Assembly (NCBI GenBank): GCA_023428025.1
Contig: JAEYZN010000006.1
Coordinates: forward strand, 1-64,000
DNA: 64,000 nt
Direction: 5' to 3'
DNA from: Bacillota bacterium
GTDB taxonomy: Bacteria > Bacillota > Clostridia > Christensenellales > SZUA-584
The stretch's first letter is position 1, and every line of letters starts with the position of its first letter. Both the position numbers and the translations under genes were made by a program. Positions 15,604 through 26,000 of this stretch are shown here, one piece after another. A model generated the notes under the pieces. It was not told the origin of the DNA, searched no databases, and saw only the letters and a list, made by a program, of their open reading frames with translations.

Positions 15604-16032
15604 ATGAGAAAAGGCGTCATACTCAATCAGGAACTGGTGGCGGAGCTGGCCGGGCTGGGCCACGGGCACACCTTCATGGTCTGCGACGCGGGCTACCCGA
15701 TTCCGGCGGACGGCAAGAAGATCGACCTCGCGCTGGTGGCGGGCATGCCCACCATTCCGCAGGTCTTAAGCGCGATACTCGGCGAGATGATCGTGGAGGA
15801 GGCGGTTTACTGCGAGGAGATGGAATCGGTCAGCGCGGAGCTGTGCGGCCAGTTCAAGAGCATCTTTGCCGCGCAGGCCAAGCTGACGCCGCAGTGGGCG
15901 CAGTTTGAGCTAATGGGCAAGCAGTGCAAGTTCTTTGTCCGCACGGGCGACCTCACGCCGTACGGCAACATTATATTGAAATCCGCGTCCGCCGTACGCC
16001 AATACAACGAGAAGTTCGACGTCAATCCGTGA
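15604..16032 (+). CDS. rbsD: D-ribose pyranase family protein (RbsD/FucU)
   Basis: A 142-residue sugar mutarotase. It begins MRKGVILNQELVAELAGLGHGHTFMVCDAGYPIP, with the conserved His20 and the DAG motif of RbsD, and ends with RTGDLTPYGNIILKSA, where RbsD has RSGECSPYANIIL. RbsD interconverts the pyranose and furanose forms of ribose so that RbsK can act. No ribose transporter or ribokinase is adjacent, so it is an orphan; a related sugar is possible. AAGGGGGATGC precedes the ATG. A strong terminator follows. Confidence 0.92.
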   Translation: MRKGVILNQELVAELAGLGHGHTFMVCDAGYPIPADGKKIDLALVAGMPTIPQVLSAILGEMIVEEAVYCEEMESVSAELCGQFKSIFAAQAKLTPQWAQFELMGKQCKFFVRTGDLTPYGNIILKSASAVRQYNEKFDVNP

Positions 16033-16092
16033 TGGCCAAAATAGCGTAAAACAGGGCCGGATTGTGAAAAACACATAGAACTTAGTGCGTAT

Positions 16093-16128
16093 AAAGCCCG
16101 CTGTTTTTGTAAAAGACAGCGGGCTTTA
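16093..16128 (+). terminator. Intrinsic terminator after rbsD
   Basis: AAAGCCCGCTGT (16093-16104) pairs perfectly with ACAGCGGGCTTT (16116-16127). Confidence 0.75.
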
Positions 16129-16289
16129 TGCTGTGCCGCGGCCTATAAATGACCAAAAGCTCAATATTGTGCTATTATTATTAAGAAATACAAGAATTAT
16201 ATCCATTAAACATTTTTCCGGAAGCACGATATTATTAAATGCCAAAGAAATTACTACCAGTTAAATAAATATTTTCAGAGGATGAAGTC

Positions 16290-18797
16290 ATGAAAAAGGG
16301 CAGGCAAAGGAAAATTCTTTTAAGAATAACCGCCATCTTCATCATAAGCTTTGTCATCATTATGGCACTGGGAACGGTCGTGCTCATCGACGTGCTGATC
16401 AAGCCGGTCGAGAAAATGGAGAACATGAGCGTTCGCAACGACCTCTCGAACATCCATAAGGCGGTGGGCAGCAAGCTGGACTATTTGAGCATTCTGGCGA
16501 AGGACTGGGCGGTCGGGGACGACACGTATCAGTTTATTCAGGATGGCAACGATGACTACCGACAGAGCAACCTGCAGGATTACAACTTCGCCAACCTGAA
16601 CGTGAACATGATCCTGTATTTGAACAACGACGGGCAGATGGTGTACGGGAAAATGGCGGACCTGGAAAAGGGGACCACGCATGCGGTCAGCCAGAGCATA
16701 TTGGATCGCCTGCCCGGACTGAAGCCGCTATGGATCATCGATCCGGATTACAGCGCCAAAGGGCTGATGATGCTGCCGGAAGGGCCGATGCTTGTCGCCT
16801 CGTATCCCGTGCTGAAAAGCGACGAGAGCGGACCGGCAGACGGATACATTGTGTTTGGCCGGAATCTCGACAGCAGCATCATAAAGGAGATTTCCGAATC
16901 GCTGAATCTGAATATCAGCACCGAGCTGATCAACGCGAAAGAATTCATGCATCTCAAAATAGAGAACAGGCAGGCCAGCGGAATCGTCGAGGTGCAAGCG
17001 CTCGATTCGGATATGATCAAGGGCTCCGAATACTATCCGGATATGATGTACGAATCCGCCATCAAGCTGAATGTCGCTCTGCCCAGGGAGATATACAGGG
17101 TCGGCCAGACGACGGTGCTGTTTACCGTGGTCATCGTCGCGGTGGTCTTCTTTGTCATCCTGCTGCTCATCTGGGCGCTGATAAACAAATACGTGATCAA
17201 GCGGATATCCAGCCTGCATAAGAATGTGACGGCCATCGCGGAGCATCAGGACCTGTCCGCAAGGGTGGAGACCAGCGGCGGCAACGACGAGATATATTGC
17301 CTGTCCGAGAATATCAACAACATGCTGGGCGTCACGGAGGAACTGAACAACAGGATCAGGAAGACCAACGCGGACCTGGAGCTGCGTTCCGCCGAGCTGG
17401 AAAAGGCCAACGAAGCGCTGCTGGCCGAAAAAGACAAGATCAAGCACATGGCCTATCACGACAGCCTGACCAACCTGCCCAACGGCGTCTATTTCAACGA
17501 CTACCTGAACCGCCAGATCAGCACCTCCGACCGCAGCGGCATGCCGGTCGCCGTGCTGTTCATCGATCTGGACGGCTTCAAGATGATCAACGACACGCTG
17601 GGCCATTCGGCCGGCGACGAGTTGCTGGTGCTGGTATCCCATCGCCTGACCAGGACGCTGAGAAAAAGCGATTTTATCGCGCGCATCGGCGGCGACGAAT
17701 TCCTCATCCTCGCCAACAACGTCAAGGACATGAGAGGCATCGAAGAGGCCTCGGGCAAAATCATCAGAAAGCTGGCCGAGCCCTTTATGGTGAGCGGGCA
17801 GGAATGCTTCATCTCCGCCAGCGTGGGCATCTCGCTGTACCCGATAGACGGGACGACCGCCGAGGAGCTGACCAAGAACGCGGACCTCGCCATGTACAAG
17901 GCCAAGGACGACGGCAAGAACAGGTATTGCTTCTGCAGCCGGGAGATGAAGGACCAGGTCGTCGAGAACATGAGACTCAGCAACCAGCTGTGGCGCGCGC
18001 TGGAGCGCGACGAATTCGAGCTGTACTACCAGCCCCAGATCAACTGCTATACGAAGAAGATCATCGGCATGGAGGCGCTGATCCGCTGGAACCACCCGGA
18101 AAGAGGTCTGATGCTGCCGGGCAAATTTATCGGCCTCGCGGAGCAGACGGGCGCGATCAACGCTATCGGCGAGTGGGTGCTGACCACGGCGTGCAGGCAA
18201 TGCAGGCAGTGGCAGATGGAATACCTGTCGGAGCTGCGCGTGGCGGTCAACCTGTCCACCAAGCAGCTGCAGAACAACGACATTGTGGGCCAGGTCAGGC
18301 ATACGCTGGGTTGCACCGGGCTGGACCCCGCCAAGCTGGAGCTGGAGGTCACCGAAAGCGTCTTCGTGAAGGAAGTTGAGTACGTCATCAACATATTAAA
18401 GCAGCTGAAGGACCTGGGAATCGAGATCGCGATCGACGACTTCGGCACCGAATATGCCAGCATGAACTACCTGAAAAACATGCCCATCGACAGGATCAAG
18501 ATCGCCATGCCGTTCATACAGGGGCTGGATATCAGCGAGAAGGATCAGGCCATCACCAAAGCCATCATCATACTGGCGAAGAGCATGGGCATGTCCGTCA
18601 TCGCGGAGGGCGTGGAGACAAGAAGCCAGTACGACTTCCTGACGCAAAAGCTGTGCGACGAGACCCAGGGGTTCTTTTTCTACCGGCCGCTTCCGGTGTC
18701 TGAAATGGAAGAGGTTTTAAAGCAGCAGTATATTATCGTGGAAAACGAAAGTGACGCCGAACGCCTTGGCCTGCAGAAGTGTTCGGACGCCTCATAA
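16290..18797 (+). CDS. Membrane-bound GGDEF-EAL protein with extracytoplasmic CHASE4-like sensor
   Basis: An 835-residue c-di-GMP enzyme. Transmembrane segment 1 lies at about 9-33; an extracytoplasmic region of about 240 residues (NDLSNIHKAVGSKLDYLSILAKDWAVGDDTYQFI, CHASE4-like) follows; transmembrane segment 2 is at about 273-297 and then a HAMP-like stretch (SLHKNVTAIAEHQDLSARV) and coiled coil. The GGDEF domain has an intact RIGGDEF (near 467). The EAL domain keeps GMEALIRW, NLSTKQL, ELEVTES, IDDFGT and VIAEGVET, though KIDxxF reads KIAMPF. Both synthesis and hydrolysis are therefore possible. AGAGGATG precedes the ATG. It stands alone. Confidence 0.93.
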   Translation: MKKGRQRKILLRITAIFIISFVIIMALGTVVLIDVLIKPVEKMENMSVRNDLSNIHKAVGSKLDYLSILAKDWAVGDDTYQFIQDGNDDYRQSNLQDYNFANLNVNMILYLNNDGQMVYGKMADLEKGTTHAVSQSILDRLPGLKPLWIIDPDYSAKGLMMLPEGPMLVASYPVLKSDESGPADGYIVFGRNLDSSIIKEISESLNLNISTELINAKEFMHLKIENRQASGIVEVQALDSDMIKGSEYYPDMMYESAIKLNVALPREIYRVGQTTVLFTVVIVAVVFFVILLLIWALINKYVIKRISSLHKNVTAIAEHQDLSARVETSGGNDEIYCLSENINNMLGVTEELNNRIRKTNADLELRSAELEKANEALLAEKDKIKHMAYHDSLTNLPNGVYFNDYLNRQISTSDRSGMPVAVLFIDLDGFKMINDTLGHSAGDELLVLVSHRLTRTLRKSDFIARIGGDEFLILANNVKDMRGIEEASGKIIRKLAEPFMVSGQECFISASVGISLYPIDGTTAEELTKNADLAMYKAKDDGKNRYCFCSREMKDQVVENMRLSNQLWRALERDEFELYYQPQINCYTKKIIGMEALIRWNHPERGLMLPGKFIGLAEQTGAINAIGEWVLTTACRQCRQWQMEYLSELRVAVNLSTKQLQNNDIVGQVRHTLGCTGLDPAKLELEVTESVFVKEVEYVINILKQLKDLGIEIAIDDFGTEYASMNYLKNMPIDRIKIAMPFIQGLDISEKDQAITKAIIILAKSMGMSVIAEGVETRSQYDFLTQKLCDETQGFFFYRPLPVSEMEEVLKQQYIIVENESDAERLGLQKCSDAS

Positions 18798-18969
18798 GCT
18801 TGGAACAGCCTGACTGGGCAGGAGGACGGCAACGCAATGCCGAATCCGGAAAACCATAACTGGACAAATAAGCCAGCGGTTTATATAATATAACTGATCA
18901 GACCAATGCTGGAATACTTGGAACCCTGGGCCATGCCTTGCTCGTTCAGGCTGTATTTTGGAACTGCTT

Positions 18970-20133
18970 ATGAAACTGCCTCATCCAAAAACGAAAATCG
19001 CGATAACGATATGCGCCCTGTTGCTGATGTCGGGACTGGGCGCTGCACCGGCGCACGCCGCGGGACAATTGGGCAGCGGCGTCTATGCCGTCGACCGCGT
19101 AAACGGTATCCTCAAGGGCGTCTTGCCGGGCGCCACGGCGGCGCAGCTGGTTTCCAACATGTCGGGCGGCGCGGGCTCCATGTCCGTGCTGAAGCCGGAC
19201 GGCAGCGCCTGCACCGGCAGCGTAGCCACCGGCATGCGCGTCACGCTCACCGAGGGCGGGGCCGAGGTGGATGCGCTTACCGTCGCGGTGACGGGAGACC
19301 CCAGCGCGGACGGCCGGATCACCGTGTCCGACTATACCATGGTGCGCCTGCACCTGCTGGAGCTGAAAAGCCTCTCCGGTGCGGCGCTGGGTGCGGCGGA
19401 TGCGGACCTGAACGGCGCCATCAGCATCAGCGACTATACGCGCATCCGGTTGCACATACTCGGCCTGCAACCCTTAAGCGGCAGCGGGGGTCTTTCGCTG
19501 TCGGGATGCACCATCGGCCTGGACCCCGGCCACCAGCGCAGCGCCAACAATGAACTGGAGCCGCTCGCGCCGGGCAGCAGCGTGATGAACAAAAAGGTGT
19601 CGAGCGGCACCCAGGGCCGATATACACGTGTTCCGGAATATGAAGTGAACCTGCAGGTGGGTCTGAAGCTGAAAGCGAAGCTGGAGGAGCTGGGCGCCAC
19701 CGTCGTCATGACGCGCACGACGCACGACGTCAATATCTCCAACGCGGAGCGCGCCGCCATGATGAACAACGCGGCTGTGAACTGCTGGCTGCGCATCCAC
19801 GCGGACGGCAATGACGACCCGTCCGTGCACGGCGTGAGCATACTGGTGCCCGCGCCGGGCACCATGAACACCGGCGCCGCCGCCGTGCAGGAAAATAGCG
19901 TGAAGCTGGCGGGGCTGCTGCTGGACGAGGTGACCAGAACCACCGGCGCGAAGAGCCGGGGCCTTAAGCCGCGCGACGATCAGACGGGCTTCTGCTGGTC
20001 GTCCGTGCCGGTGTGCAACATCGAAATGGGCTACATGACCAACGAAGCGGAGGACCGGCTGCTCGTCACCGACGACTACCAGAACAAGATCGTGGACGGT
20101 CTGGTTCAGGGCTTCCTGAAGTATTTTGAATAA
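18970..20133 (+). CDS. Secreted N-acetylmuramoyl-L-alanine amidase with dockerin-like module
   Basis: A 387-residue exported protein: signal peptide about 1-29 (ending APAHAAG); an Ig-like module (about 30-105); a type I dockerin-like region (about 107-165) with two Ca-binding half-repeats, DPSADGRITVSDYTMVRLHLL and DADLNGAISISDYTRIRLHI; then an Amidase_3 domain (about 175-387). In the amidase, GLDPGHQ gives the first Zn His, LRIHADG the second and IEMGYMTN the catalytic Glu. It should cut the MurNAc-L-Ala bond of peptidoglycan. I place the start at ATG 18970; TTG 18958 is possible. No cohesin gene is in the window. Confidence 0.88.
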   Translation: MKLPHPKTKIAITICALLLMSGLGAAPAHAAGQLGSGVYAVDRVNGILKGVLPGATAAQLVSNMSGGAGSMSVLKPDGSACTGSVATGMRVTLTEGGAEVDALTVAVTGDPSADGRITVSDYTMVRLHLLELKSLSGAALGAADADLNGAISISDYTRIRLHILGLQPLSGSGGLSLSGCTIGLDPGHQRSANNELEPLAPGSSVMNKKVSSGTQGRYTRVPEYEVNLQVGLKLKAKLEELGATVVMTRTTHDVNISNAERAAMMNNAAVNCWLRIHADGNDDPSVHGVSILVPAPGTMNTGAAAVQENSVKLAGLLLDEVTRTTGAKSRGLKPRDDQTGFCWSSVPVCNIEMGYMTNEAEDRLLVTDDYQNKIVDGLVQGFLKYFE

Positions 20134-20213
20134 CCTGAATATGAAACGGTCGCAAAGCCGGGACAAAACCAGATAAAAAGCGGTTTTCGTTTCGTTTTAT
20201 GTGCCCCAATCGG

Positions 20214-20242
20214 TTGCGAACAGGGCCGCGATGCGGTATAAT
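20214..20242 (+). promoter_or_regulatory. Sigma-A promoter, TTGCGA-N17-TATAAT
   Basis: TTGCGA at 20214-20219 and TATAAT at 20237-20242, spacer 17 bp, 36 bp before the TTG start of the CNNM gene. Confidence 0.75.
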
Positions 20243-20277
20243 CTCTGTCAGAGACAGGGACTTGAGAGGAGAACCAT

Positions 20278-21612
20278 TTGGACGACCCATTGATAGGACA
20301 GCTGCTGCTGCAGCTGTTTCTGATATTGTTAAACGCATTCTTCGCTTGCAGCGAGATTGCCATCATATCCCTCAACGACACCAAGCTCCGCCGTCTGGCG
20401 GATTCCGGCCACAAAAGCGCGTTGGCGCTGGCCAAACTGACAAAACAGCCCGCCCGTTTTCTCGCGACGATACAGGTCGGCATCACGCTGGCCGGTTTTC
20501 TGGGCAGCGCGTTCGCGGCGGACAACTTCTCTGACAGGCTGGTGGCGTCCATCATGGCTTCCGGCTCCACGCTGGACCCCGACACGCTCAATACCATCAT
20601 GGTTATCGCCATCACGCTCATATTGTCGTATTTCACGCTGGTGCTGGGCGAGCTGGTGCCCAAGCGCATCGCGATGAAAAAGCCGGAGCCCATCGCGCTG
20701 GCTGTGGGCCGCGTCATCTATTTCATTTCCAAGGCCGTGACCCCTATTGTGTGGCTGCTCACGGTGTCCACCAACGGCCTGTTGCGCCTGTTCCGCATCA
20801 ACCCGCACACCGAGGAGAACCAGGTGACGGAGGAAGAGATCCGCATCATGGTGGACCTGGGTGAGGAGAAGGGCGCGATCGCCCCCGAGGAAGGGGAGAT
20901 GATCGACAACGTGCTGGAGCTGTCTGAAAAGACGGCGGTGGAGCTGATGACGCCGCGCACCGACATGGAGGTGATCTGGCTGGAGGACCCGCCGGAACAG
21001 TGGGAGGAACTCATCTTTTCCACCAACCACTCCCGTTATCCCGTCTGCGGCGAGCATATGGACGAGATTGTGGGCTTCCTGCACGTGAGGGATTTTTTCC
21101 GGAACATCCGCAGCGAACAGCCCAAGGGCTTGAAGGAGCTGCTGCGTCCGGCTTACCTTGTGCCCGAGACGGTGCCCGCTGATATACTGCTGCGCGAGAT
21201 GAAGCTGAACCGAACGCACATGGCGGTGGTCGTGGACGAATACGGCGGCACCAGCGGCGTGATCACGATGGAAGACCTGATTGAAGAGATCGTCGGGCAG
21301 ATCGAGGACGAGCACGACGACGAAGGGCCGGACGTTATCGAAGTGGAGGAAGGGCGCTGGCGCGCGCGCGGCTCCATCGACCTGGACTCGCTCTCCGATG
21401 CGCTGGGCGTCACCTTGCCCGAGGGCGACTACGACACGCTGGGCGGCCTTATCTTTTCCCGTCTTTCCAGCATCCCCATGGACGGCGCGCATCCCGAGGT
21501 GGACGTGGGAGGATTCCATATCCTCGTGGAAGAGCTGACGGACCACCGCGTGGAATGGGCGGATATCACGGTCAGGCAGCCGGAACCGGAAGATGAAGCC
21601 AAGCCTGAATAA
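20278..21612 (+). CDS. CNNM/CorC-type (hemolysin C family) transporter
   Basis: A 444-residue protein with the standard order: DUF21/CNNM membrane domain (about 1-190; four hydrophobic segments including LLQLFLILLNAFFACSEIAI and LVLGELVPKRIAMKKPE), an acidic-helix bundle, a CBS pair (about 205-330; VMTPR-like ELMTPRTDMEVI, HSRYPVCGEHMDEIVGFLHVRDFF, HMAVVVDEYGGTSGVITMEDLIEEIVG) and a CorC_HlyC domain at the C-terminus. CNNM/CorC proteins export Mg2+ or Na+/Mg2+. TTG 20278 is the start, with GAGAGGAG 5-6 nt upstream. The uvsE gene begins inside its last 20 bp. Confidence 0.93.
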   Translation: MDDPLIGQLLLQLFLILLNAFFACSEIAIISLNDTKLRRLADSGHKSALALAKLTKQPARFLATIQVGITLAGFLGSAFAADNFSDRLVASIMASGSTLDPDTLNTIMVIAITLILSYFTLVLGELVPKRIAMKKPEPIALAVGRVIYFISKAVTPIVWLLTVSTNGLLRLFRINPHTEENQVTEEEIRIMVDLGEEKGAIAPEEGEMIDNVLELSEKTAVELMTPRTDMEVIWLEDPPEQWEELIFSTNHSRYPVCGEHMDEIVGFLHVRDFFRNIRSEQPKGLKELLRPAYLVPETVPADILLREMKLNRTHMAVVVDEYGGTSGVITMEDLIEEIVGQIEDEHDDEGPDVIEVEEGRWRARGSIDLDSLSDALGVTLPEGDYDTLGGLIFSRLSSIPMDGAHPEVDVGGFHILVEELTDHRVEWADITVRQPEPEDEAKPE

Positions 21613-22864
21613 CAGCCTGAATATCGGCTATGCCTGCATCGCGCTGGGTGTGCCGGGTGCGCAGCTGAAAACCTGCCGCCTGAACAGCGCGACGGGCGAT
21701 GTATTGACAGGGCTGACCGCACATAACGTCAACGCACTTGAGGCGATGCTGACCTACAACATAGGGGAAGGCATTCGCCTTTTTCGTATCAGCTCGGAGC
21801 TTATACCGTTCGCGTCCCATCCGGATGTCCGGTTCCCATGGCGAGAGCTGTTCGCGGCGCGGCTGACCACGCTCGGCGGCATGATCCGGGAATCCGGCAT
21901 GCGCGTGTCCATGCATCCGGGGCAATACACGCTGCTGAACGCGAAGGACGCGGGCGTCACAGCGCGGTCCATCGAAGACATCCGCTATCACGCCGCGCTG
22001 CTGGACGCACTGGAAACGGACCACACGCACAAGATCGTCCTGCATCTGGGCGGCGTCTACGGAGACAAGACGCAGGCCGTACGCCGCTTCAAAGACCATT
22101 TCAAAAACCTTGATCCCGCTGTCCGGCGGCGTATCGTCCTCGAGAACGACGACCGGCAGTTTCATATCGCTGACGTGCTGGAGACAGCCACGGCGTTGGG
22201 CATACCGGCTGTGTTCGACAATCTGCACCACAGGGTGAACAGCTGCGGCGGCACGGACGCGCAGTGGATCGAGGCGTGCCGGCCCACATGGGACAGCCGC
22301 CAGAAGATACACTATTCTCAGCAGGCGGCAGGCAAAAAGCCGGGCGCGCATTCGGCGGCCATCCGCGTGCGCGAGTTTCTGGTGTTCCGCGATAACCTGC
22401 CGTATAGCGATATCGATGTGATGCTGGAGGTGAAGGACAAGAATCTCTCCGCCATCAAATGCGCCCTTTGCACCGCGGAACGCAGGGAGATGTCGCGTAT
22501 CGAGGCTGAATGGGGCCGGTATGAGTACGCGGTGCTGGAGCGGGACCCCGCCGCTTACGCACGCATCCGCGGCCTGCTCAAGGACAAATCCGCATACCCT
22601 GCCGAGGAATTCTATGATATCGTCGAGCAGGCGCTCGGTATGCCGTTCAACGCGGGCCATGCAAGAAATGCCGCGCAGCGCGTATGGGGTTTCTTCAAGG
22701 AGGTGGCGACAGAGATGGAGAAGCGCCGTTTCCTGATGCTGATTGAAGATTTTGATGAGGGCAAAGCGCGTCGCGCCAAAGCGTTTTTCAGAAAGCTCAC
22801 AGAAAAATATCAGATATCAGCTCTATGCGGGGCCTATTTTTTACTGGAAACCGACGCAACCTGA
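21593..22864 (+). CDS. uvsE: UV DNA damage endonuclease with C-terminal extension
   Basis: A 423-residue UvsE/UVDE. The first 300 residues are the TIM-barrel nuclease: IGYACIALGVP, NIGEGIRLFRISSELIPFASH, RVSMHPGQYTLLNA, HKIVLHLGGVYGDK, IVLENDD and DNLHHRVN carry the metal-binding His/Glu/Asp set. It incises 5' to UV photoproducts and other lesions. About 120 extra residues follow (ERREMSRIEAEWGRYEYAVLERDPAAYARIRGLL and AGHARNAAQRVWGFFKEVA), a helical extension absent from the shortest members. The start overlaps the CNNM gene by 20 bp and has only a weak ribosome binding site, so translation is probably coupled. Confidence 0.9.
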   Translation: MKPSLNNSLNIGYACIALGVPGAQLKTCRLNSATGDVLTGLTAHNVNALEAMLTYNIGEGIRLFRISSELIPFASHPDVRFPWRELFAARLTTLGGMIRESGMRVSMHPGQYTLLNAKDAGVTARSIEDIRYHAALLDALETDHTHKIVLHLGGVYGDKTQAVRRFKDHFKNLDPAVRRRIVLENDDRQFHIADVLETATALGIPAVFDNLHHRVNSCGGTDAQWIEACRPTWDSRQKIHYSQQAAGKKPGAHSAAIRVREFLVFRDNLPYSDIDVMLEVKDKNLSAIKCALCTAERREMSRIEAEWGRYEYAVLERDPAAYARIRGLLKDKSAYPAEEFYDIVEQALGMPFNAGHARNAAQRVWGFFKEVATEMEKRRFLMLIEDFDEGKARRAKAFFRKLTEKYQISALCGAYFLLETDAT

Positions 22865-23023
22865 TTGACTCCAACCCAAAAATACCGATAGATATAATAC
22901 TTAAGACTATTATTCATCATGGATTTATCTTGCCCTTTATGTGTTGTGCCTGTTTAGAGGAATTTTGGGTTATTTTGTCGAAAAGTTACAGCAGATGCTC
23001 GTTTTTGACATGGGGGTTGTGGA

Positions 23024-26000
23024 ATGAACAAAACAACAAGCCTGCTTCGCACATGCGCGGAAATTGAGCCGGACATGAAGGAAAAGTGGCAGAAGGTGAT
23101 GGACCTGATTGCCGGGATGTTTGGCGTTCCGGCGGCGCTCATCACATGCGCCCTGCCCGAAGAGCTGGAGGTTGTGGTTTACAGCGGCAGCGATGACAAC
23201 ACATTCCAGGCGGGGCAAAAGCTGAAGCTGGGCAGCGGGCTTTACTGCGAGGCCGTGATGAACACCCGCAAAGAGGCCATCGTGCCCAACGCGCTGGAAG
23301 ACCCCGCCTGGCGGGAGGGGATCGGAGTGGCCTTCGGCTTTGTCTCCTATATCGGGTTTCCCGTCCTCTGGCCCAATGGCGACCTGTTTGGCACGGTATG
23401 CGTATTGGACACAAAGCCCCACACCTTCACCGAGCACGAGATCGGCACAATCAGCCTCACCGCCATGATCATCACGGATTCCCTTAAGGCCCTTCAGGAC
23501 CGCACCCAGCTGAAAAACGAGATCGTCCGGCAGGAACTCGCCGCCATCGCGCTGCGCGAATCCGAGGAGCGGTTCAGGGCGGTATTCGACCTGTCCCCGA
23601 CCGCCGTGATGATCACAACGGCTGCGGAGGGCCGGTTCATCGACATGAACGACGCCTGCCTCAAGCTGTTCGGCGTGCAGAAGCAGGAGACCATCGGCAA
23701 GGTCGTCACGGACTTCCCGATGTACGGCGACCCGTCGGAACGCCAGGTGGTGCTGGAGAAGCTGCGGCGGGATAAAAAGATTCGCAATCATATATCATAC
23801 AAAAAGACCAGGCAGGGCGAAGACCTGGAACTGAACGTGTCGGTGGACCCCATCACCATCGGCGGCGAGCTTTGCCTGATCGCCACGCTTTACGATTTAA
23901 CGGAGCAAAAAAAGCTGGAGCGGCAGCTGATGACCGCGAATGAGCGGCTCACGCTGGCCACTCAGGCGGCGGGCATCGGCATCTGGGACTGGGATATCCA
24001 AAACACCGTGCTTCGGTGGGACGAAAACCTGGCCCGCCTTTTCAATGTGAAGCGCTACAGCAGCGCCGACTTCAATGAGTGGATTGGCCGTGTGCATCCG
24101 GACGACAGGGAAAGATGTCAGGAGGAACTGTGTGCGGCGCTGATGGAGGACAAGTCATGCTCCTTGCAGTTTCGCGTCAGGATGTCCGGGGAAGATGTGC
24201 GGGTGATGCAGACATATGGCCGGGTGATACGGGATAATTATGGAGTCCCCGTGCGTATGCTGGGCATCAACTACGATATCACGGACAAGGTGCAGGCGCA
24301 GGCACAGCTTGAAGCCAGCGAAGCGCGGCTGCGGCGGGCGCAGCAGATGGCGCGCGTGGGCAACTGGGAGTTCCACCCGGGCAAGCGCGTGTTCTGGGCG
24401 TCCGAAGAAGGCTTAGGCCTGTACGGTATACGCAACGAAACGCCTTATTGCGACGCGAAGACCATACAGGGGGCCGTGCTGCGCGAAGACAGGCCGATGA
24501 TGGACGCGGCTATGAAGAAGGTGCTGGATGGCGCGCCCTACGACGCGCAGTTCCGCATACGCAGGCTGGACAACGGCGAGGTGCGCGTGCTGCGTTCCAT
24601 CGCCGAGCTGGGCAGCGACCCGGCGGACGGTTCGGCCATCGTCAAGGGCGTGGTGCAGGATATCACGGATTTCGTGCATGCCGAGGAACGCTTGGTGGAA
24701 AGCGAGCGGCGCTATAAGGCGCTGTTCGACAACACCTCCGCCGTGCATCTGGTGGTGGACAGGCAGACAGGCGCCATCACGGAGGCCAACGCGGCGGCGG
24801 AGCGGTTCTATGGCTGGAGCATCGGACAGCTGCGCCAAATGAACGCGACGGACCTCAACGGCGTTCCGCTGGAGACGATGCGGGAGCGGCTGAGCCTGGC
24901 ATACGACGGCCTGCGCCAATACTACGAATCGCAGCACCGCCTGGCCAACGGAGAAATGCGCAGCGTGGGGGTGTTCTGCGGCCCGATCGATCTGGGCGGC
25001 AGACAGTATGTGCATTACATTATCCACGACATCACCGACAGGAGGCTGGCGGAGGAGAAGCTGCTGGCCAGCGAAGCGCGCTACCGCAACCTGTTCCATA
25101 ACAACGCTGCCGTGCAGATCATCATTGATTGCGGGACAGGGGCCATTTTCGACGCCAACTCGGCGGCCTGCCTGTACTATAATATGGCCCTTGAAGAGAT
25201 ACAGAAAAAGAAGATATGGGAGATTGACCCCTCGCCGAGAGAATTCATCTGGAGCAAAATACACACGGCCATGTCGACGGGGACGGAGCACGTTCTCACA
25301 CGGCATTACCGCGGAGACGGAGAGATCAGGGATGTGGAGGTGTACGGCGGACGCGTCGATTTGGGCGGGCATACGCTGGTCCATGCCATCGTGCACGATA
25401 TCACGGAGAGAAAGCAGGCGGAAGAGGCGCTGGCGGAGAGCGAACAGCGGTTCCGTCTTTTTGTGGAAAACGCGCCGGATGGCGTTTTTGTGGAAACGAA
25501 AGGCCGTTTTGTTTATGTCAACCACAAGACCAAGGAGATGTTCGGCGTTGACACTGAAGAGGAACTGATCGGCCGCGATGTCCTGTCGTCTTTTTCCGAG
25601 GAATACAGAGACAGCATCAGGGAACGGATGCGCATGCTCAGCCGCGAGCTGCAGCCCGTGCCGCTTAAGGATGAAGCCATCATCCGGATGGACGGCAGAA
25701 AGCTGAACGTTGAAGTGTCCGCGGTGCCTTTCCATTATCAGGGCAGCAACGGCGCGCTTGTGTTCATGCGCGATATCACCGATCGCAGGCAGATGCAAAA
25801 GGAAAAGGAGACGATGGAAGCGCAGCTCCAGCAGAAGCAGAAGCTGGAGGCCATCGGCACGCTGGCCGGCGGTGTGGCGCACGAGATCAACAACCCCGTC
25901 ACCGGCATCATCAATTACGCGCAGCTTGCGGGCGAATCTCCGGCGGCTGATCAGGAGATAAAGGATTTCTGCGGAGAGATCATCTATGAAGGCCGCCGCA

